A stretch of DNA of 64,000 bases. Origin: Sacculina carcini (taxonomy: Eukaryota > Arthropoda > Thecostraca > Sacculinidae). Below, piece after piece: positions 1 to 11,469 of this stretch. The DNA lies in assembly GCA_916048095.2 (NCBI GenBank), contig OU696572.1:5785362-5849361 (forward strand), read 5' to 3'. The position numbers were made by a program, and so were the translations under genes. Position 1 is the first letter of the stretch; each line of letters begins with the position of its first letter. The notes below the pieces were generated by a model that worked only from the letters and a program-made list of their open reading frames with translations, was not told where the DNA came from and made no database searches.

Positions 1-823
1 CAAAACCCACAACCACCCCACCTGCTGGTCGTCCATTGGGCGATCGGCCACGGCCGCCGAAAGGTGGTCTTACACTGAGACACGGCCAGGACGACACTCG
101 TGTTGTTCCCACTCCGATGGTTTTGGTGTTTGCCAGCACCAATGAGAAGACGAAGCTGTCATCGTTGAACCCGTTCCGTCGTCTGTATGGATTCAGGAAC
201 ATCGGAGACGCGCCTCTCGAAGCCAGCCGGCAGAGAGATGGATCGTTGATGGTGAAATACGGCACTGAGACGGCAGCAGCCGCGCGATAAAGGCAACCAC
301 TTTCCGCTATCGCGTGGGTACGGGCGAAAGCAAGCGTTGGGTGAGCACCCCCATCTCGGTGTGTGCGCACTCGACATTGAACCACGCCAGAGGTGTTCTG
401 TTCTGTCGTGCGCTAGAGGGTGTCGATGATGAGAAGATTTGCGACGGATTGGCATCACAGGGTGTCATCCGCGTGGAGCGCATTGTCCGACGGCGTGAGG
501 GTAGCGAGGTGCCAACGCACTCTTTCCTCCTCACATTTGACGGTGCTGTTCTGCCGGACGACATCAAGATCGGTGACATCCGTGTCCGCCCCTACGTACC
601 CAACCCAATGCGATGTTACAGGTGCCAACGTTTCGGGCATACGAGCTCCCGCTGCAACCGTGCTGAGATCTGCGGACGCTGTTCATCCGAACGGCACACC
701 GCTGCTGATTGCGACAATGAATATTTCTGCGTCAATTGCAGGAGCAGCGGTCATGCGTCCTCGTCGCGTGACTGCCCGGAATGGTTGAAGGAGAAGGAAA
801 TTTTGGCCATTCGCGCTGCCTAG
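1..823 (+). pseudogene. I-like LINE ORF1, RRM and zinc-knuckle part (copy E1)
   Basis: N-terminal and middle part of a LINE ORF1 nucleic-acid-binding protein, entering from the left window edge. The reading frame changes between 290 and 314, so it is broken. From about 590 three zinc knuckles are visible (CYRCQRFGHTSSRC, CGRCSSERHTAADC, CVNCRSSGHASSSRDC). ORF1 proteins of this type coat the retrotransposon RNA. A TAG at 821-823 ends the frame; the second copy at 33.5-34.97 kb has CAG there, so this is a C-to-T nonsense change, and the protein continues in the same frame in the next feature. The second copy has its own, different stop nearby. The I-like assignment rests on the RNase H fused downstream and is moderately sure. 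Confidence 0.75.
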
Positions 824-850
824 TGCTGCAGTTTCGGCGAGGCGCGTGCT

Positions 851-1975
851 TTGTACCGCAGCTCGCATTCGTCGGGCCCGTCCTTTGCCGGCACCGTCAA
901 ACTGTCAGCTCAACCTCCACAGTCTGTTGACTCGTTTCTGGAGAAGCTGACAGTTGGCGACTTTCTCAAGCTGGCTGGACGAATGGGTCTCAAGCTGGTC
1001 GTACCTGAGGCTGATAAAATTGAGCATAAACCAACACCGATTGATCGTCGGCCTGAGGAGGCCGCCGTTTCGCGGTCGCCAACGGCCGCACCCCAACGGT
1101 CCCAGGCGTCCGCGACCCAGCGGCCCCAGACGGCCGCAACCCAGCGGCCCAAGGCGGCCGCTCCCCAGCTGCCTGAAAAGGCTGCTGAACGGCGACCTCA
1201 GCGGGTCGCCGATCGGCCGGTCAACCGGCCGATGGACCGTGCTGGCAAATCGGCAGCGATGCCGGTTAGTCAGGGCGGCAAAAAACCGACCGCTCAGAAG
1301 GCTTCTAAGCCAGCAGAGCGGTCGTCTCCTAGCCGGAGGAAATCCGGAGACTGGACGGTGGTTCAACACAAGAGCCGCCGTTCGGTCAAGTCAGCCCCGC
1401 CGAGGAGTGACCGGCGAGCATCTCCCGGTCACAAAGCGAGCGCGGCCCCTGCATCTCCGCGTTCGACGGTTGCCAGCGCACCACCTTCCGCACACGACGG
1501 AGCGACTCTCACCACTGTGTTGCCCAGTGTGCTTCGCTCAAACGCACTGGAGCGAATTCATTCTTATGGACGGTATACTGCCGTGTACACTGATGGATCT
1601 AAGTCGGCCAGTGGTGTGGGTTGTGTGTTTGTAAGTGGAGGTATGTGCCGCTCGAGCACGCTGCCACCGAGCGCCTCCATTTACACGGCTGAACTTTACG
1701 CTATCCTTCTGGCCCTGGTTTTTATTCGCTCATCTTCGTTGTCATTGTTTTTAGTTTTATCTGACTCCCTTAGTGCTTTAACTTCATTATCGTCTTTCTC
1801 CTTACATCCTCTTATACAGAGGATTTTTATCTCTCTTGACATCATCCACCACCAGGGCAAGCGTGTAAAGTTCTGCTGGATTCCGGCACATATTGGTATT
1901 ATCGCCTTCTCTATCGCCTCTGACGGAATATTTATAAACTTGATGCGTGGTATAAACTTATATGTATACACTTGA
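851..1975 (+). pseudogene. LINE ORF1 C-terminus fused to ORF2 RNase H (copy E1)
   Basis: A single open frame of about 374 codons. The first 220 or so residues are a Pro/Ala/Arg-rich ORF1 tail with repeated QRPQTAA-like units. From about 1560 it becomes a ribonuclease H domain: YTDGSK with the first Asp, TAELYAILLAL with the Glu, LSDSLSAL with the second Asp, and FCWIPAHIGI near the last motif. In I-type LINEs RNase H lies at the end of ORF2, so endonuclease and RT (about 2.5 kb) have been deleted and the two ends joined in frame near 1500-1550. After IPAHIGI the similarity stops. It is probably a non-functional deletion product, though unusually open. Confidence 0.75.
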
Positions 1976-2889
1976 TGCATTTTCTGCGTGATATTGCGAC
2001 AAGTTTTGAGTATTGTGAATATCATCTTGATCAGCGGTATTGCACCAGGTGCCTGCAAGTACGTACTCAGGACGAAATTGCTCATATGAAAGAAGTAAAA
2101 TTACTCAAATTCATACTAACTTTTTGCAGCGCCCAAGCGACACACTACATTTTGTGAAAAATAGGTCAAGTTTAGATGAGTGCTGTGTTGTGCATGTTAA
2201 AAACTATAATCTTATATTCCCTTCGAGTCTGTATAAAGCATATTCCCTTCGAGCCTGTCTCATGCTCTATCCGAGGGTAGTCTTACTTTTATAATCGGTT
2301 AAGCATGCCGGGTGAAAATACCCCATACAGTGCTCGTTCCCACATGGGAACACTGGGAGGATAAAGTTTAAGCTGTACAACGAACTGCCTTCTGTCAACT
2401 TTTACAATTTTTGCGCACCAATTTGCTGTCCAGAACATATTGGCATGTACAACACCTTGTAATGTTTTTATTTCAGAATGTGTTTCATTTATTTTTATTT
2501 ATAGTTTTATTACGATACTCAGCCCTTGCGAGAAACAAATAATTTATTTATTTATTAGACATAATCACGGAATTCAAGCTCAGGTGAAAACATAAGGCTA
2601 GTAACATAAGGCCAGTAAAGGCTATACATATATGAATGAGTCAGCGACCGATGCACTGACACACATGTATTATGTTAGGTTAGTTAAATTAATGTACAAT
2701 ATAATCGGTTAAACAAAGCATATTGTACACCATATTGTCGCAGCGCATACCAACACAGCCCAATGTACAACACAACTCACAGCTAGACACAGCATATTTT
2801 GCACTATTAAAATCAGGCATTCATTTTTGTAAATGGTATCTTTCAAATGTTCAGTAAACATCAATGTAATTATTTTTTCCTCAGTTTAG
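1976..2889. other. unassigned AT-rich stretch
   Basis: No convincing coding region or transposon end. A short motif (ATAATCGGTTAA) occurs at about 2293 and 2701. Only small spurious ORFs are present. Lies upstream of the first visible DNA2 exon, probably within an intron. Confidence 0.4.
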
Positions 2890-5125
2890 TGTCAGCTTAC
2901 GTGTCTACCAATTTGTCGTAATCAATAGACTTAGCAACAACATGCTCAATTGATATTATTGCAAGCGCATTCAGTCGCTCATTTGACACGGACGACCTCA
3001 TGATGTTTTTTATCAGTATCATCTTGCTGAAGCTTCTCTCAGCACTGGCGACAGTTACATGAGTTGCAAGCATAATCCTTAACACAATAGCGGCTCGTCC
3101 GCCTCATAGCGGAGTGGCTAAGACGCAGGCTTTGTGCACGAGAGGTCCAGGGTTCGATTTCCTGGCGAGGTGAAATGGATGGGTTCGTTTCTTAAAGTGA
3201 TAGTCCAAATGCCGCAAGGCGGGTTTCGTGTGCGCGCAGCAGTACAGTTTTCTGTGCTGGCCGTGACTGCGAAAACCCGTGTGGCGGCCGGACCTGCGGT
3301 GTGCCAGCCGGGGCCGTGAGGATTTGCCCCCGCAAAATTACACGCGAACACAGCCTTCTCTACTGCTGTGTTTAAATGCGTACTTATATTATATTATATC
3401 AACACAATACTGGTGTTAGGATATACTCGTATTTTAGTGCGACTGTTTCTGCAAATGTAATCCAGAAAGCTTCTAGGTTTGGTTAGACAGTTGTTGCAGG
3501 CAGCAATGGTGAAACGACGAAGCTCTAACTCAAGTTCGAACTCATTTATATCACCTATCGTCATTTCAAAGTTTTCCCAGTGCATGAGTAGTGTATTGTT
3601 GACGACATACTCATTTAACTGTGTCATACTGTAGAGAAATCCAAACAAATTCAGCCACTCAGACAATTGATTGAATCGGGAATTCAAAGGTGATATTATT
3701 TGGTCAATGACTGTTAAGAAAAACTGAGATTTGAAAATTTCATCTTCGCATCATCTTCGCATTCGTAATCGAACATTGTATTTTTCCGCCGAGCTCTTTT
3801 TTCAGGAAATATTGTCTCAATGTCCAACTGTTGAACAATCTCTGATGCGACACGGGTGGCTGTAGTAAACCCTTCCTCTCTGAATTTTTCAAAAACCGAT
3901 GCAGTAGCTGTTACCTCTGCCTGCAACACATCTATTGTTGATGATGATTGTATTAATTTGCTGTTTTATTTATTTGAAATAATATTTCATGCCAAACGCA
4001 GATCGCTATCAGAAAGGGTCATTTCTTCAGAGTTTCGAGTAGCACACTCGCTTCCGTTGTTGTTATACCATATTTTCGACTAACGACATACTCTTTTTGC
4101 GATGCCAATACTTCAAAAACCTCTCTCATGTGGTAGAGGAACGGCTTGATTGCTTCGATTCGTGACTCCTACCTTGTGAATGAGAGTCCTTTCAGAGAAA
4201 TTGGCATTTTCTCCTCTAGTATTGCCCATCGATGGAGAAAAGAACTAAACAGTACATATAATCTGTTAATGACACCAAAAAGATGTATGACAAAGCTTGA
4301 CTTCTTAGCAGCATCGGCGACGTCGAAGTCAAAACAATGCACGTTGATTCATTTCCAGTATACGAGCTTGCATACCTTTGTTTTTCCCACTCATATCGGC
4401 TCCATGATCATATGCCTGTCCTCTCATGTCTGATATACTGACATTGAGTTGTTCAGCTTCGCCGAGAAATGACTTCAGCGAACCCTGGCTAGTTGTGTTG
4501 TGAACATTCAGAAAACCAAAAACGCTTCCCTGATCTTGATGCTAGATCCGTTCATGCATTCAACGAATCGTAGAACGACTGACATTTGCTCTTTATGAGA
4601 TACGTCTGGAGTGTAATCAAGAATCAGCGACTATTATTTCGCCTCTTTTACTGCCTTTACGTTCGCCTGATCAACTGCTTTAGCAATCTGGCAAATGAGC
4701 TCATTCTGTGTCTCAGGACTCAAGTAATGTATATGAGTTTTTTGTTCATAACTCTGTCAGCAAGGCCTTCAAGAATAGGGTCATACTTTGAAAGCAGGTC
4801 AACCAAACCAAGACAATGTCCATTTGAATGCGTTCCAAGATTTTATTCAGTCCCACTAAATGCTAAATTTATCTCTGATAGGAAAAGTACTATGTCCACC
4901 AATCGCTTTAACACATTTCCCCAGAATTATCTATCTCTGAAGAACTTTCTCGTTGTCATACATAGAAATACCACCCTCAATTGTGGATCTGAGCTCAAAC
5001 CACTGGCTCATGGATTCTTGGTGACATTTCCCACATGCATGTTGTAATTTTATGGAAAGTCCTCATGTGGCTGTACCATTGCGTAAAGGAACGCCATTTG
5101 AGCCAAGAAGTATACAGGGGAAACA
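2890..5125 (-). pseudogene. hAT transposase relic (ZMYM1/TTF-finger type), split by a SINE
   Basis: Antisense remains of a hAT-family transposase. Read on the minus strand from 5125 down: a WFELRSTIEGG block near 5000, TPDVSHKEQMSVVLRFVE near 4600, DMRGQAYDHGADMSGKNKG near 4410, the FGFLYSM region near 3640, and after a 311-bp insertion the hAT dimerisation block TVASAERSFSKMILIKN near 3040. These blocks are in the usual order of ZMYM1-like and TTF-finger hAT proteins. Several frameshifts and stops, plus a deletion after NQRALF near 4330, make it a pseudogene. The 5' zinc finger is not seen. The break at 3090-3400 is a clean SINE insertion. Confidence 0.85.
3090..3400 (+). mobile_element. tRNA-derived SINE with 9-bp target duplication
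   Basis: About 311 bp flanked by AACACAATA at 3081-3089 and 3401-3409. The head (about 3101-3174) is tRNA-like: an A box TAGCGGAGTGG at 3107-3117, a B-box-like GGTTCGATTTC at 3151-3161, a T-arm CAGGG/TCCTG around TTCGATT, and an acceptor-like GCCTC/GAGGT pairing. The D-arm resembles the class II (Ser/Leu) style but the long variable arm is missing. A GC-rich body of unknown origin follows, with a short AT-rich tail (TATATTATATTATAT). RNA polymerase III transcription is expected for such elements. It interrupts the antisense hAT relic, so it is younger than that copy. Confidence 0.82.
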
Positions 5126-5184
5126 GTAGATGTTGTCGCTGCTGCGTGAATACATTAGCCATGAACGCTTCATTTTCTCGCCGT

Positions 5185-5498
5185 TAGTGACGTGCACCAA
5201 CACCTTCAGCAGTGCACACCTGTTGGAGGGTGCAGTCGCTCCCGGGGCAGCGGCTCTGGCGGCCGAGGAGACGAAGAAACGACGCTACTCGGACTTGAGC
5301 CAGCGGTATGACTTCGCACCGCTGGCCATCGAAACTACCGGCGTGCTGGTGTCCACATTTGACGACCTAATCAAGATCATCGGTCGTCGAATCACAGAGC
5401 GTTCGGGAGAGCCACGCGAGACGGCCTGGCTCAGAGAGCGGGTCAGCCTGGCGGTCGTGCGCGGCAACGCGGCAACCATCACCGGGTCGCCGAACTGA
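5185..5498 (+). pseudogene. RLE-type LINE, endonuclease C-terminus (fragment 1)
   Basis: Encodes the last about 100 residues of an R2/R4/NeSL-like LINE protein: VTCTNTFSSAHLLEGA, then GAAALAAEETKKRRYSDLSQRY, ERSGEPRETAWL and VSLAVVRGNAA, ending at 5498. The same blocks, in the same order, are in the longer fragment at 17.73-18.44 kb, which also has the catalytic RPDG and WDAT motifs lost here by 5' truncation at about 5185. A short 3' UTR with a poly(A)-like run follows (5586-5595). The exact RLE clade cannot be decided from this piece. Confidence 0.75.
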
Positions 5499-5596
5499 CT
5501 CGCATATACAACGCGCTCATGTGTGCGTGCTTAATTTTACATTATTATAAAATGAATACTTGATTGTAAATACATGTGTACGTGTAAAAAAAAAAC

Positions 5597-6014
5597 ACAC
5601 ACACACACACACACACATTACATTAAGACATTTATATCGCGCTTTTCACCCGAGGGTCTCAAAAGCGCTCACACACACACACACTCACACACAACACACA
5701 CACACACACACAAGCACAAGAGTCATACGCATACACAATCACGAACACACACACTCACCTACATACACACACCCATACACACACACAAAACAGACATATA
5801 ACAGACATATAGACAAGTACATATACGCACAATCACGAGCATACACTCACGTTTACATACTCAAAAACACAAAAATGCACACGCACACACACATACATAT
5901 TGAATAAGATAGCAAAGCCGACATACTGCACAGAAGACAACACAACATACAACACATTAAGACAACACAACAGGCATACAACGACATACACTCAGATTGA
6001 CAAATCACAACACA
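5597..6014 (-). mobile_element. LINE family A (subtype A2) 3' UTR fragment
   Basis: Matches the 3' UTR of the antisense LINE-A copy at 50.05-50.84 kb nearly base for base in long blocks, for example around 5725-5760 and 5890-6000. The 3' end lies at about 5617 with the terminal pentamer repeat and hairpin, and (CA)n lies next to it. No coding sequence remains because the element is 5' truncated near 6014. See the hairpin entry for the RNA structure. Confidence 0.75.
5639..5668 (-). other. LINE-A2 terminal RNA hairpin
   Basis: Perfect 8-bp stem GCGCTTTT/AAAAGCGC with an inner CCC/GGG helix, followed on the element strand by GATATAAATGTCTTAATGTAATG. By comparison with the known 3' stem-loops of eel UnaL2 and zebrafish ZfL2 LINEs, this is probably where the reverse transcriptase binds the RNA. 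Confidence 0.7.
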
Positions 6015-6060
6015 CACACACAACACACAACACACACACACACGCACACACACACACACA

Positions 6061-6116
<56 letters not shown>
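6013..6116. repeat. (CA)n microsatellite
   Basis: Long CA run with a few GCAC and CAGA interruptions, at the junction between the LINE-A 3' UTR fragment and the plus-strand LINE-D copy. Its His/Thr and Cys/Val ORFs are artefacts of the repeat. Confidence 0.95.
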
Positions 6117-6117
<1 letters not shown>

Positions 6118-6119
<2 letters not shown>

Positions 6120-6580
6120 GAATCCCAACATAGCGCAACTCATCAAGTGTCCTTATGACTTTGCAGTCTTATTCACGAAAAAGATTCACGACAATTACAA
6201 GACCGTGGTTGTGAAAACAACCTCAGGAATCAGAGCTGAAATAATGTCATCATGTCAACTTTACATTGGCACAAAGCGTTGCAAAGTGTATGACAGGTAT
6301 TGGGTGAGCAGGTGCACCAGATGTCAGTTTTCACCACAAAACTGCGAATTGTCAAGCCAGATGCGTATGTGGATTTTGCGCCGGAGAGCATAAAACAAGT
6401 GAATGCAGTAGCAAAGAACAGCTGAAATGCAACAACTGTTGCATGGCCGGACGGCAGGAAACTAGACATACCGCCTTTTCAACTGAATGCCCTTTATTCA
6501 AAACCATCAGAATAGGCATAATGTCACGAACTGATATCGACAGTCATACAAAAAACTGCATGTTTCAGACGATTCAATAG
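6118..6580 (+). pseudogene. LINE-D ORF1, zinc-knuckle end
   Basis: C-terminal remnant of a CR1-group ORF1. It begins with residues like CPYDFAVLFTKK, then CKVYDRYWVSRCTRCQ, CGFCAGEHK and CNNCCMAGRQE in changing frames. The same arrangement (VYDRFWVTRCVKCQ, CGWCAGKHTTK, CINCVRAGR) is in the LINE-A ORF1 at 16.1-16.8 kb, so the two families are related. At least one frameshift lies between 6340 and 6400. It sits directly upstream of the LINE-D endonuclease. Confidence 0.7.
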
Positions 6581-7345
6581 CTCAAGAAAATCACGATTTA
6601 GTCATTTGTCAGCTGAACATACATTCGCTGCTGGGGAAACTCATTGAATTAAGATTTGATCTTCTGCATGAATATCAATGCACTGTTATGTTGTTAAGCG
6701 AGACATGGTTGAAATCCTCTACACCGAAACGATTCATAAATTTTACTGGTTATAATTTAATTAGATGTGATCGGCCTGAAACATCAGATCAACCTGCTGG
6801 ATTCGGAGGAGTAGCCACACTGGTTAGTGACCGCTATCATTATGAAATTTTACAATTAAGGCACAAATCACAGATATCCAATTTAGAAATTGTGTGGATT
6901 AATATTGAAATAATTTCCAGCATTAAATTAATAATTGCCAGCGTCTATAGACCGCCAAATTATACAGTCAAGCAAGTTGAAGAAGATCTTAAGGACCTTG
7001 AGGAGCAATTGCAGGAAATTATCTGTCGGTACCCTGAAACTAGAATCATCATAGGTGGAGACATAAATTGTTGCTTGTTGAAAATGGACAAAGGTAAACC
7101 CGGATCGAAACTCACCACTCTATTTGAGACTTACAATATGCACATCTGTAACACAACTCAATTCACATACGAGCCGTCTAAAACCCTACTAGATGTGATA
7201 GCTGTGAATGACGAAAAATGTGTCGTGGACACTAGTGTTCAACATTGTCATTATGGAACACATCAACAGCACATCAATCAGAAAACGTGCAGAGTGTCAT
7301 ATCGACGTCAACAAATTGGAGAATATGATAAGAAATTTTGACTGG
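6581..7345 (+). pseudogene. LINE-D apurinic-type endonuclease domain
   Basis: Start of ORF2 of an APE-type non-LTR retrotransposon; the nuclease nicks the target DNA. Visible motifs are QLNIHSLLGKLIELR (N-terminal strand), MLLSETWLKSS with the metal-binding Glu, IASVYRPPN and IIIGGDINCCLL, with the usual Asp/Asn pair. The expected SDH motif is degraded near 7245 (CHYGTHQQH). The frame changes between 7210 and 7345, where the RT-bearing frame takes over. Confidence 0.8.
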
Positions 7346-9228
7346 ATACCAGTTTATGCAAGTAGCTCAGCAGAGGATAAGTACAATGCGTTTGTAGATA
7401 TATTCCCATCTGTGACTAACACATTTTTTCCGTACCGCACAATAACAGTACGCAACATACATCGTAAACCACTGCCTCATAACATACGAGTGCTCTACAA
7501 GCAGAGAAAATATGCGTTACGAAATATAATGATGCAAGAATACAAGCAGCTGAATAAGAAATGTCGCATTGCCATAGGAAACCACAATCGTCATGTTATC
7601 ACGAACAATATGAGTGGTAAGCCAGCACATATGCTATGGAGACAGTGTGAACAAATAATAGGCCGAAAGAGAGGCAATACTAATATGAAACTAGATGCCA
7701 ACCAGCTGAATGACTACTACATTAACGTCGGACTTAATGCTGCTAGAGAAATTCCACTGACAAACGACAGAATTGGGAACAGACTAATGAGAGTCAATAC
7801 CAATAGACTAGTTTTTAGAACCATAACAATGCAAGAGTTATCAAAAATAGTCATGCAAATGAAACCATCAAGTACAGAAGATAAGAATGGAATATCGATG
7901 AATATGGTAAAACGGTGTTTCGGAGGGATATGCCATATAATACTTGATATTGTAAACACGAGTATTCTGTCAAAAACAATTCCATCACAGTTGAAGAACG
8001 CCACAATTATACCAATACCTAAAGGATCTAATGACACGAGACCAATATCGCTATTGCCACCCATTATGAAGATATTGGAAAAGGCGATACAAATTGAAAA
8101 CGACATTCGTGCGAGACAGCCTTAGCCGTGATAACCGACACAATATACGAAGCCATGGATAGAAGAGAGGTTACCATATTGATTTCAGTTGATTTATCCA
8201 ATTGTTTTGATGTTATTGATCATCGTGTGCTGATTGAAAAACTGGAAGCACATAATATTGAATCAGACTGGTTCAAAGATTATCTGGCGGATCATAGTCA
8301 ACAAGTTAAGGTAAACCTTCCAAGTGGAAACTATTCGCTATCCTCTGTCAAAAAGACAACTGATTCCATGTCAATCTTCCAGGGAGGCAGTCTAAGTTGT
8401 GTGCTGTTCCTGATTTTCGCAAATGATTTGTCAGCTCACATAAGTGATGAAGGAGTGCGCGTAGTACAATATGCAGATGACACGACGCTTATGATAACAA
8501 CCAAAAAGCAAGAAGTTGGTATCACAATGAGAAGGATAGAAACTGCATTGCAGCAATTGTACAGCTATTTCTCATCAAACAGAGTGAAAATAAACCCAAA
8601 CAAAACACAGGTCACTGTTTTCGGTACAAAGTATTTATTGAAAGATTTCACAGAAATAACAATACAATTCATGGGAACCAGTTTGATCGAACAGCCGACA
8701 ATCAAGTTACTAGGAGTGACTTTGGATAAACATCTTCATTATAGTGACCATGTCGAGCAAGTTGTGAGAAAATCTACGGGGATATTATTGGCAATAAACA
8801 GAGCAAAGTCATCATTGCCTGAATCAACACATAGACCAATTATCAACGCATTCATCCTGTCTTTCTTATCCTATTGTGTTTCGATATACGGCATTGCTGG
8901 AAAAACACAATTAAATAAGATACAAAAGTTTTGAATTTCTGTGCCAGAATATTGTCCAATCGCAAAAAATCAGAACACATCAGAAGTGTACCAACAACTG
9001 GGCCTGCCAACTATCAATGACATTGTCACCAAGAATCGAAAACGACTTGTGAACTCCATATTACTTACACAAGAGCCATCCATAATATTTGAAACTGTTC
9101 AACAAAGTGAAAAAACAATCAACACACGCAAAGGAGATATAATTTATCCTTCAATCAGAACTGAGGCTGGAAGAAAGCGGCTAAATTATGATGCTGCTAG
9201 ATTCATGTATGGTGTATTTTCATCCTAG
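7346..9228 (+). pseudogene. LINE-D reverse transcriptase and C-terminus
   Basis: RT portion in three blocks broken by a disruption near 8125 and a stop at 8932-8934. Motifs in order: KPSSTEDKNGISMNMV, ATIIPIPKGSNDTRPISLL, VDLSNCFDVIDH (first catalytic Asp), QGGSLSCVLFLIFANDL, and VQYADDTTLM (catalytic YADD, near 8470). A thumb-like LLGVTLDKHLHYSDHV and a C-terminal region to 9228 follow. No RNase H is visible, which fits the CR1/Jockey group. A polyadenylation-like AATAAA near 9286 and a (CA)n run end the element. Confidence 0.85.
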
Positions 9229-9306
9229 TATGTGCTTATGTTTGTGTTTATGTTGTTTGTACTGAAAAGCCTACTTATTGGAGTACAATAAAGCAATTTA
9301 CTTTAG

Positions 9307-9309
<3 letters not shown>

Positions 9310-9352
<43 letters not shown>
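9310..9352. repeat. (CA)n microsatellite
   Basis: About 43 bp of CA directly after the LINE-D 3' end, followed by a (CT)n patch near 9395. Confidence 0.95.
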
Positions 9353-9359
<7 letters not shown>

Positions 9360-9423
9360 ACTAAACCACAGACACTCCAACGCGCTCGCACACTCTCTCT
9401 CTCTCGCTCACAATCACACCACA

Positions 9424-10320
9424 GATAATTTGATATTAGTGTATATAACAAAAATATTTATCAATAAATACCTCAGGAGACTGTGTGAAAGTGCATCCGG
9501 GTCCGGTGGTTGAGGTTTTTTCATTGAGAAAACCCATGTTTTTAAAGATGGTTTTAATGATGTGGATATTTGAACTAATTTGTCAGCAGAAAAAAACAAA
9601 TTCATTGAGTTTTTTTTTTAAAGAAACCATGTTTTTGATGAAAAAATGCAATGATGCTTTTCAAACTGGTTTAAAATTCGTTTTATTAATGTACACATTC
9701 AGAAAATTTTGACAGCAGAACAAGACAAGTTAATTGTTTGATTAAGTGTTTTTTTTGACAAACGTTAATTAAAACTAACGCTTTTTTAATGAAACAATAC
9801 TTTCTAGAACAGTGCTTGATTGATGTGCGTTCAAATACCTATTGTATAGCAAGTAGCCTGCTGGTATAAGCGGCTGGTTAAACCACTTGATTTAAAGTGT
9901 TTTTGTTTATACCATGTGTTTCTCAAAATACATCTTTTTGAAAAACGGTTTTCGTAGATGTAGAGATTTTGAAAAAAAATTGGCGGCAGATCAAGCAAAG
10001 TTGAACCAAATAAATTGGGTTTTTATTAGTAACCTGTTTTTAGAACTGGTTTATGGATGATGCCTTCTTTGATGTAGTTATCCGTGTTCAAATACCTCTT
10101 TGTACATTAAATATATTTCCTCAGTCGTTTTTTCCTACATGAAAATATTGCCCGTTTTTCTGGTGAGGATTGCCACTCTGATTAATGCGACCCGCTTTTA
10201 TTCGTAGTCTCATTAGGGACACTAAGTTTGTGTGCATATTTGTAGTCTTTTTGTAAATATTTGCAGTGTTTGTACTTTTATATTTGCAAATAATTGATCT
10301 GCTGAATGAAATGATGAAGC
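9424..10320 (-). repeat. repeat R1, copy 1
   Basis: About 0.9 kb of AT-rich, non-coding sequence. Its reverse complement matches 22435-25527, except that the second copy contains a mariner. Shared landmarks are the block with CGGACCCGGATGCACTTTCA (near 9495), CTGGTATAAGCGGCTG (near 9861) and ATGAGACTACGAATAAAAGC (near 10197). Runs of T and A recur inside it. No transposase and no clear terminal inverted repeats are seen, so its class is unknown; a non-autonomous DNA element is possible. Confidence 0.8.
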
Positions 10321-10968
10321 TTATTATAATCAACATAGTTCATTTCTGGTAGGATAAAGGTAATATGTAAAAAAATATGCCACCTGTTGTTTTGTTTAAA
10401 ACAGTTTCAGTTTTTAGCAGAAAAAACGGTTCTCTAACCCTGCTTTCTTATACAATGATTAACTCAATAATTGAATGCAAAACTGTACTGTACATAGATG
10501 TGCCGCACAGTACCGTGTAACCAATATGTATATGAACAAACACACATGCTGGATGTATAAATACATTGACTCTAGCTTGCCGAGTGAAAACAGTTGACTG
10601 TTGTAGGCTGATTGATAGATACGAGTGACTTACCAGGCTGGCCTTACGCATAGGCAAAGTGAGCGGCCGCATAGGACCTGAGATTGGTGGAGGCCTCGCA
10701 CAAGAATCACACAGGAATATACAGCTACGTGTAACATTTACATTAACTATTGTATCTGAGACTAACAATGTGTTCAACATTGTTGAAACGAGACTCTCCT
10801 ACGAATTGCAGCCTACAAAAACCATGACACCTAGAGGAGAACGCCACGCAGCTGAATTTTTTTGGGATGATGAAATTATAATTTCAATGATTAATCTACC
10901 AATGATTCTACCAATAATTATTGGTAGAATTGTGGTGGTTCTGTAGAACACAATGTGAGCCGTATGTT
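10321..10968. other. unassigned, with a possible hAT terminal remnant
   Basis: No supported gene. At about 10632-10672 there is CAGGCTGGCCTTACGCATAG, continuing with GGCGGCCGC-like sequence. This resembles left ends of hAT elements of the ZMYM1 type, but no matching right end is visible. Confidence 0.35.
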
Positions 10969-11064
<96 letters not shown>

Positions 11065-11080
11065 TGTGTGTGTGTGTGAG
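10969..11080. repeat. (TG)n microsatellite in a LINE-A1 3' UTR
   Basis: More than 100 bp of TG, nearly uninterrupted, directly upstream of a LINE-A1 terminal hairpin on the same strand. Confidence 0.95.
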
Positions 11081-11150
11081 AGTTCCAGCGCCCTAGAGAC
11101 CCTCTAGGTGTAGGGCGCTATATAAATATCTACCTAATGTAATGTGTGTG
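11081..11150 (+). mobile_element. LINE-A1 3' end with terminal hairpin
   Basis: Perfect stem GCGCCCTA (11088-11095) with TAGGGCGC (11111-11118), an inner CTAGAG/CTCTAG helix, then TATATAAATATCTACCTAATG. This is the same tail as the plus-strand LINE-A copy ending near 49857 and, reversed, at 12335-12398. Only this tail and the TG tract remain. Confidence 0.75.
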
Positions 11151-11299
11151 CGTGTGTGTGTGTGTGTGTGTAACTTGCTAGAGTGTGTATGTGTGAACTG
11201 TGTGTGAATGAGCCTGTCTCAATGGTTCAATATGTCATGTTCGTGTCTGTATATGCGCGTCGCTGTGTGTGTGTATGCGTGTGTGTGTGCCTCAGGTTG

Positions 11300-11467
11300 T
11301 CGAGGGTGTGTTGACGGTGTATATCTGAATGAGTATGTGTGTTGGTGTGTATCGGTATATAAGTTCGTGTTATCCTATCGTTTGAGACTGATTCTACCGA
11401 GAGCTGAAGCGTTGTCAACAGAAAATATATAGACCAGTTGATTTCTGTATGTGGACCGATCACCACA
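11300..11467 (+). repeat. probable Gypsy 5' LTR, 3' part
   Basis: Sequence upstream of a primer-binding-site-like motif, ending in GATCACCACA. That end is the inverse of the TGTGGTGAT start of the LTR at 36615, as expected for LTR termini of related elements. The left boundary is not clear because there is no second LTR to compare with; 11300 is only an estimate. Confidence 0.45.
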
Positions 11468-11469
11468 TT

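Noticed and set aside
3101..3174. A possible functional tRNA gene
   Set aside because: The acceptor stem has mismatches, the class II-like D-arm lacks a variable arm, and it is the head of a 311-bp unit with target duplications, so it is a SINE.
5560..6146. Open frames rich in His/Thr or Cys/Val (also at 12347-13008, 17313-17946, 49846-50745, 54087-54824)
   Set aside because: They are translations of CA/TG microsatellites without any domain.
10659..10946. 95-codon ORF starting MSGRIGPEIGG
   Set aside because: Its start overlaps a hAT-end-like GC-rich motif and the rest has no family signature.
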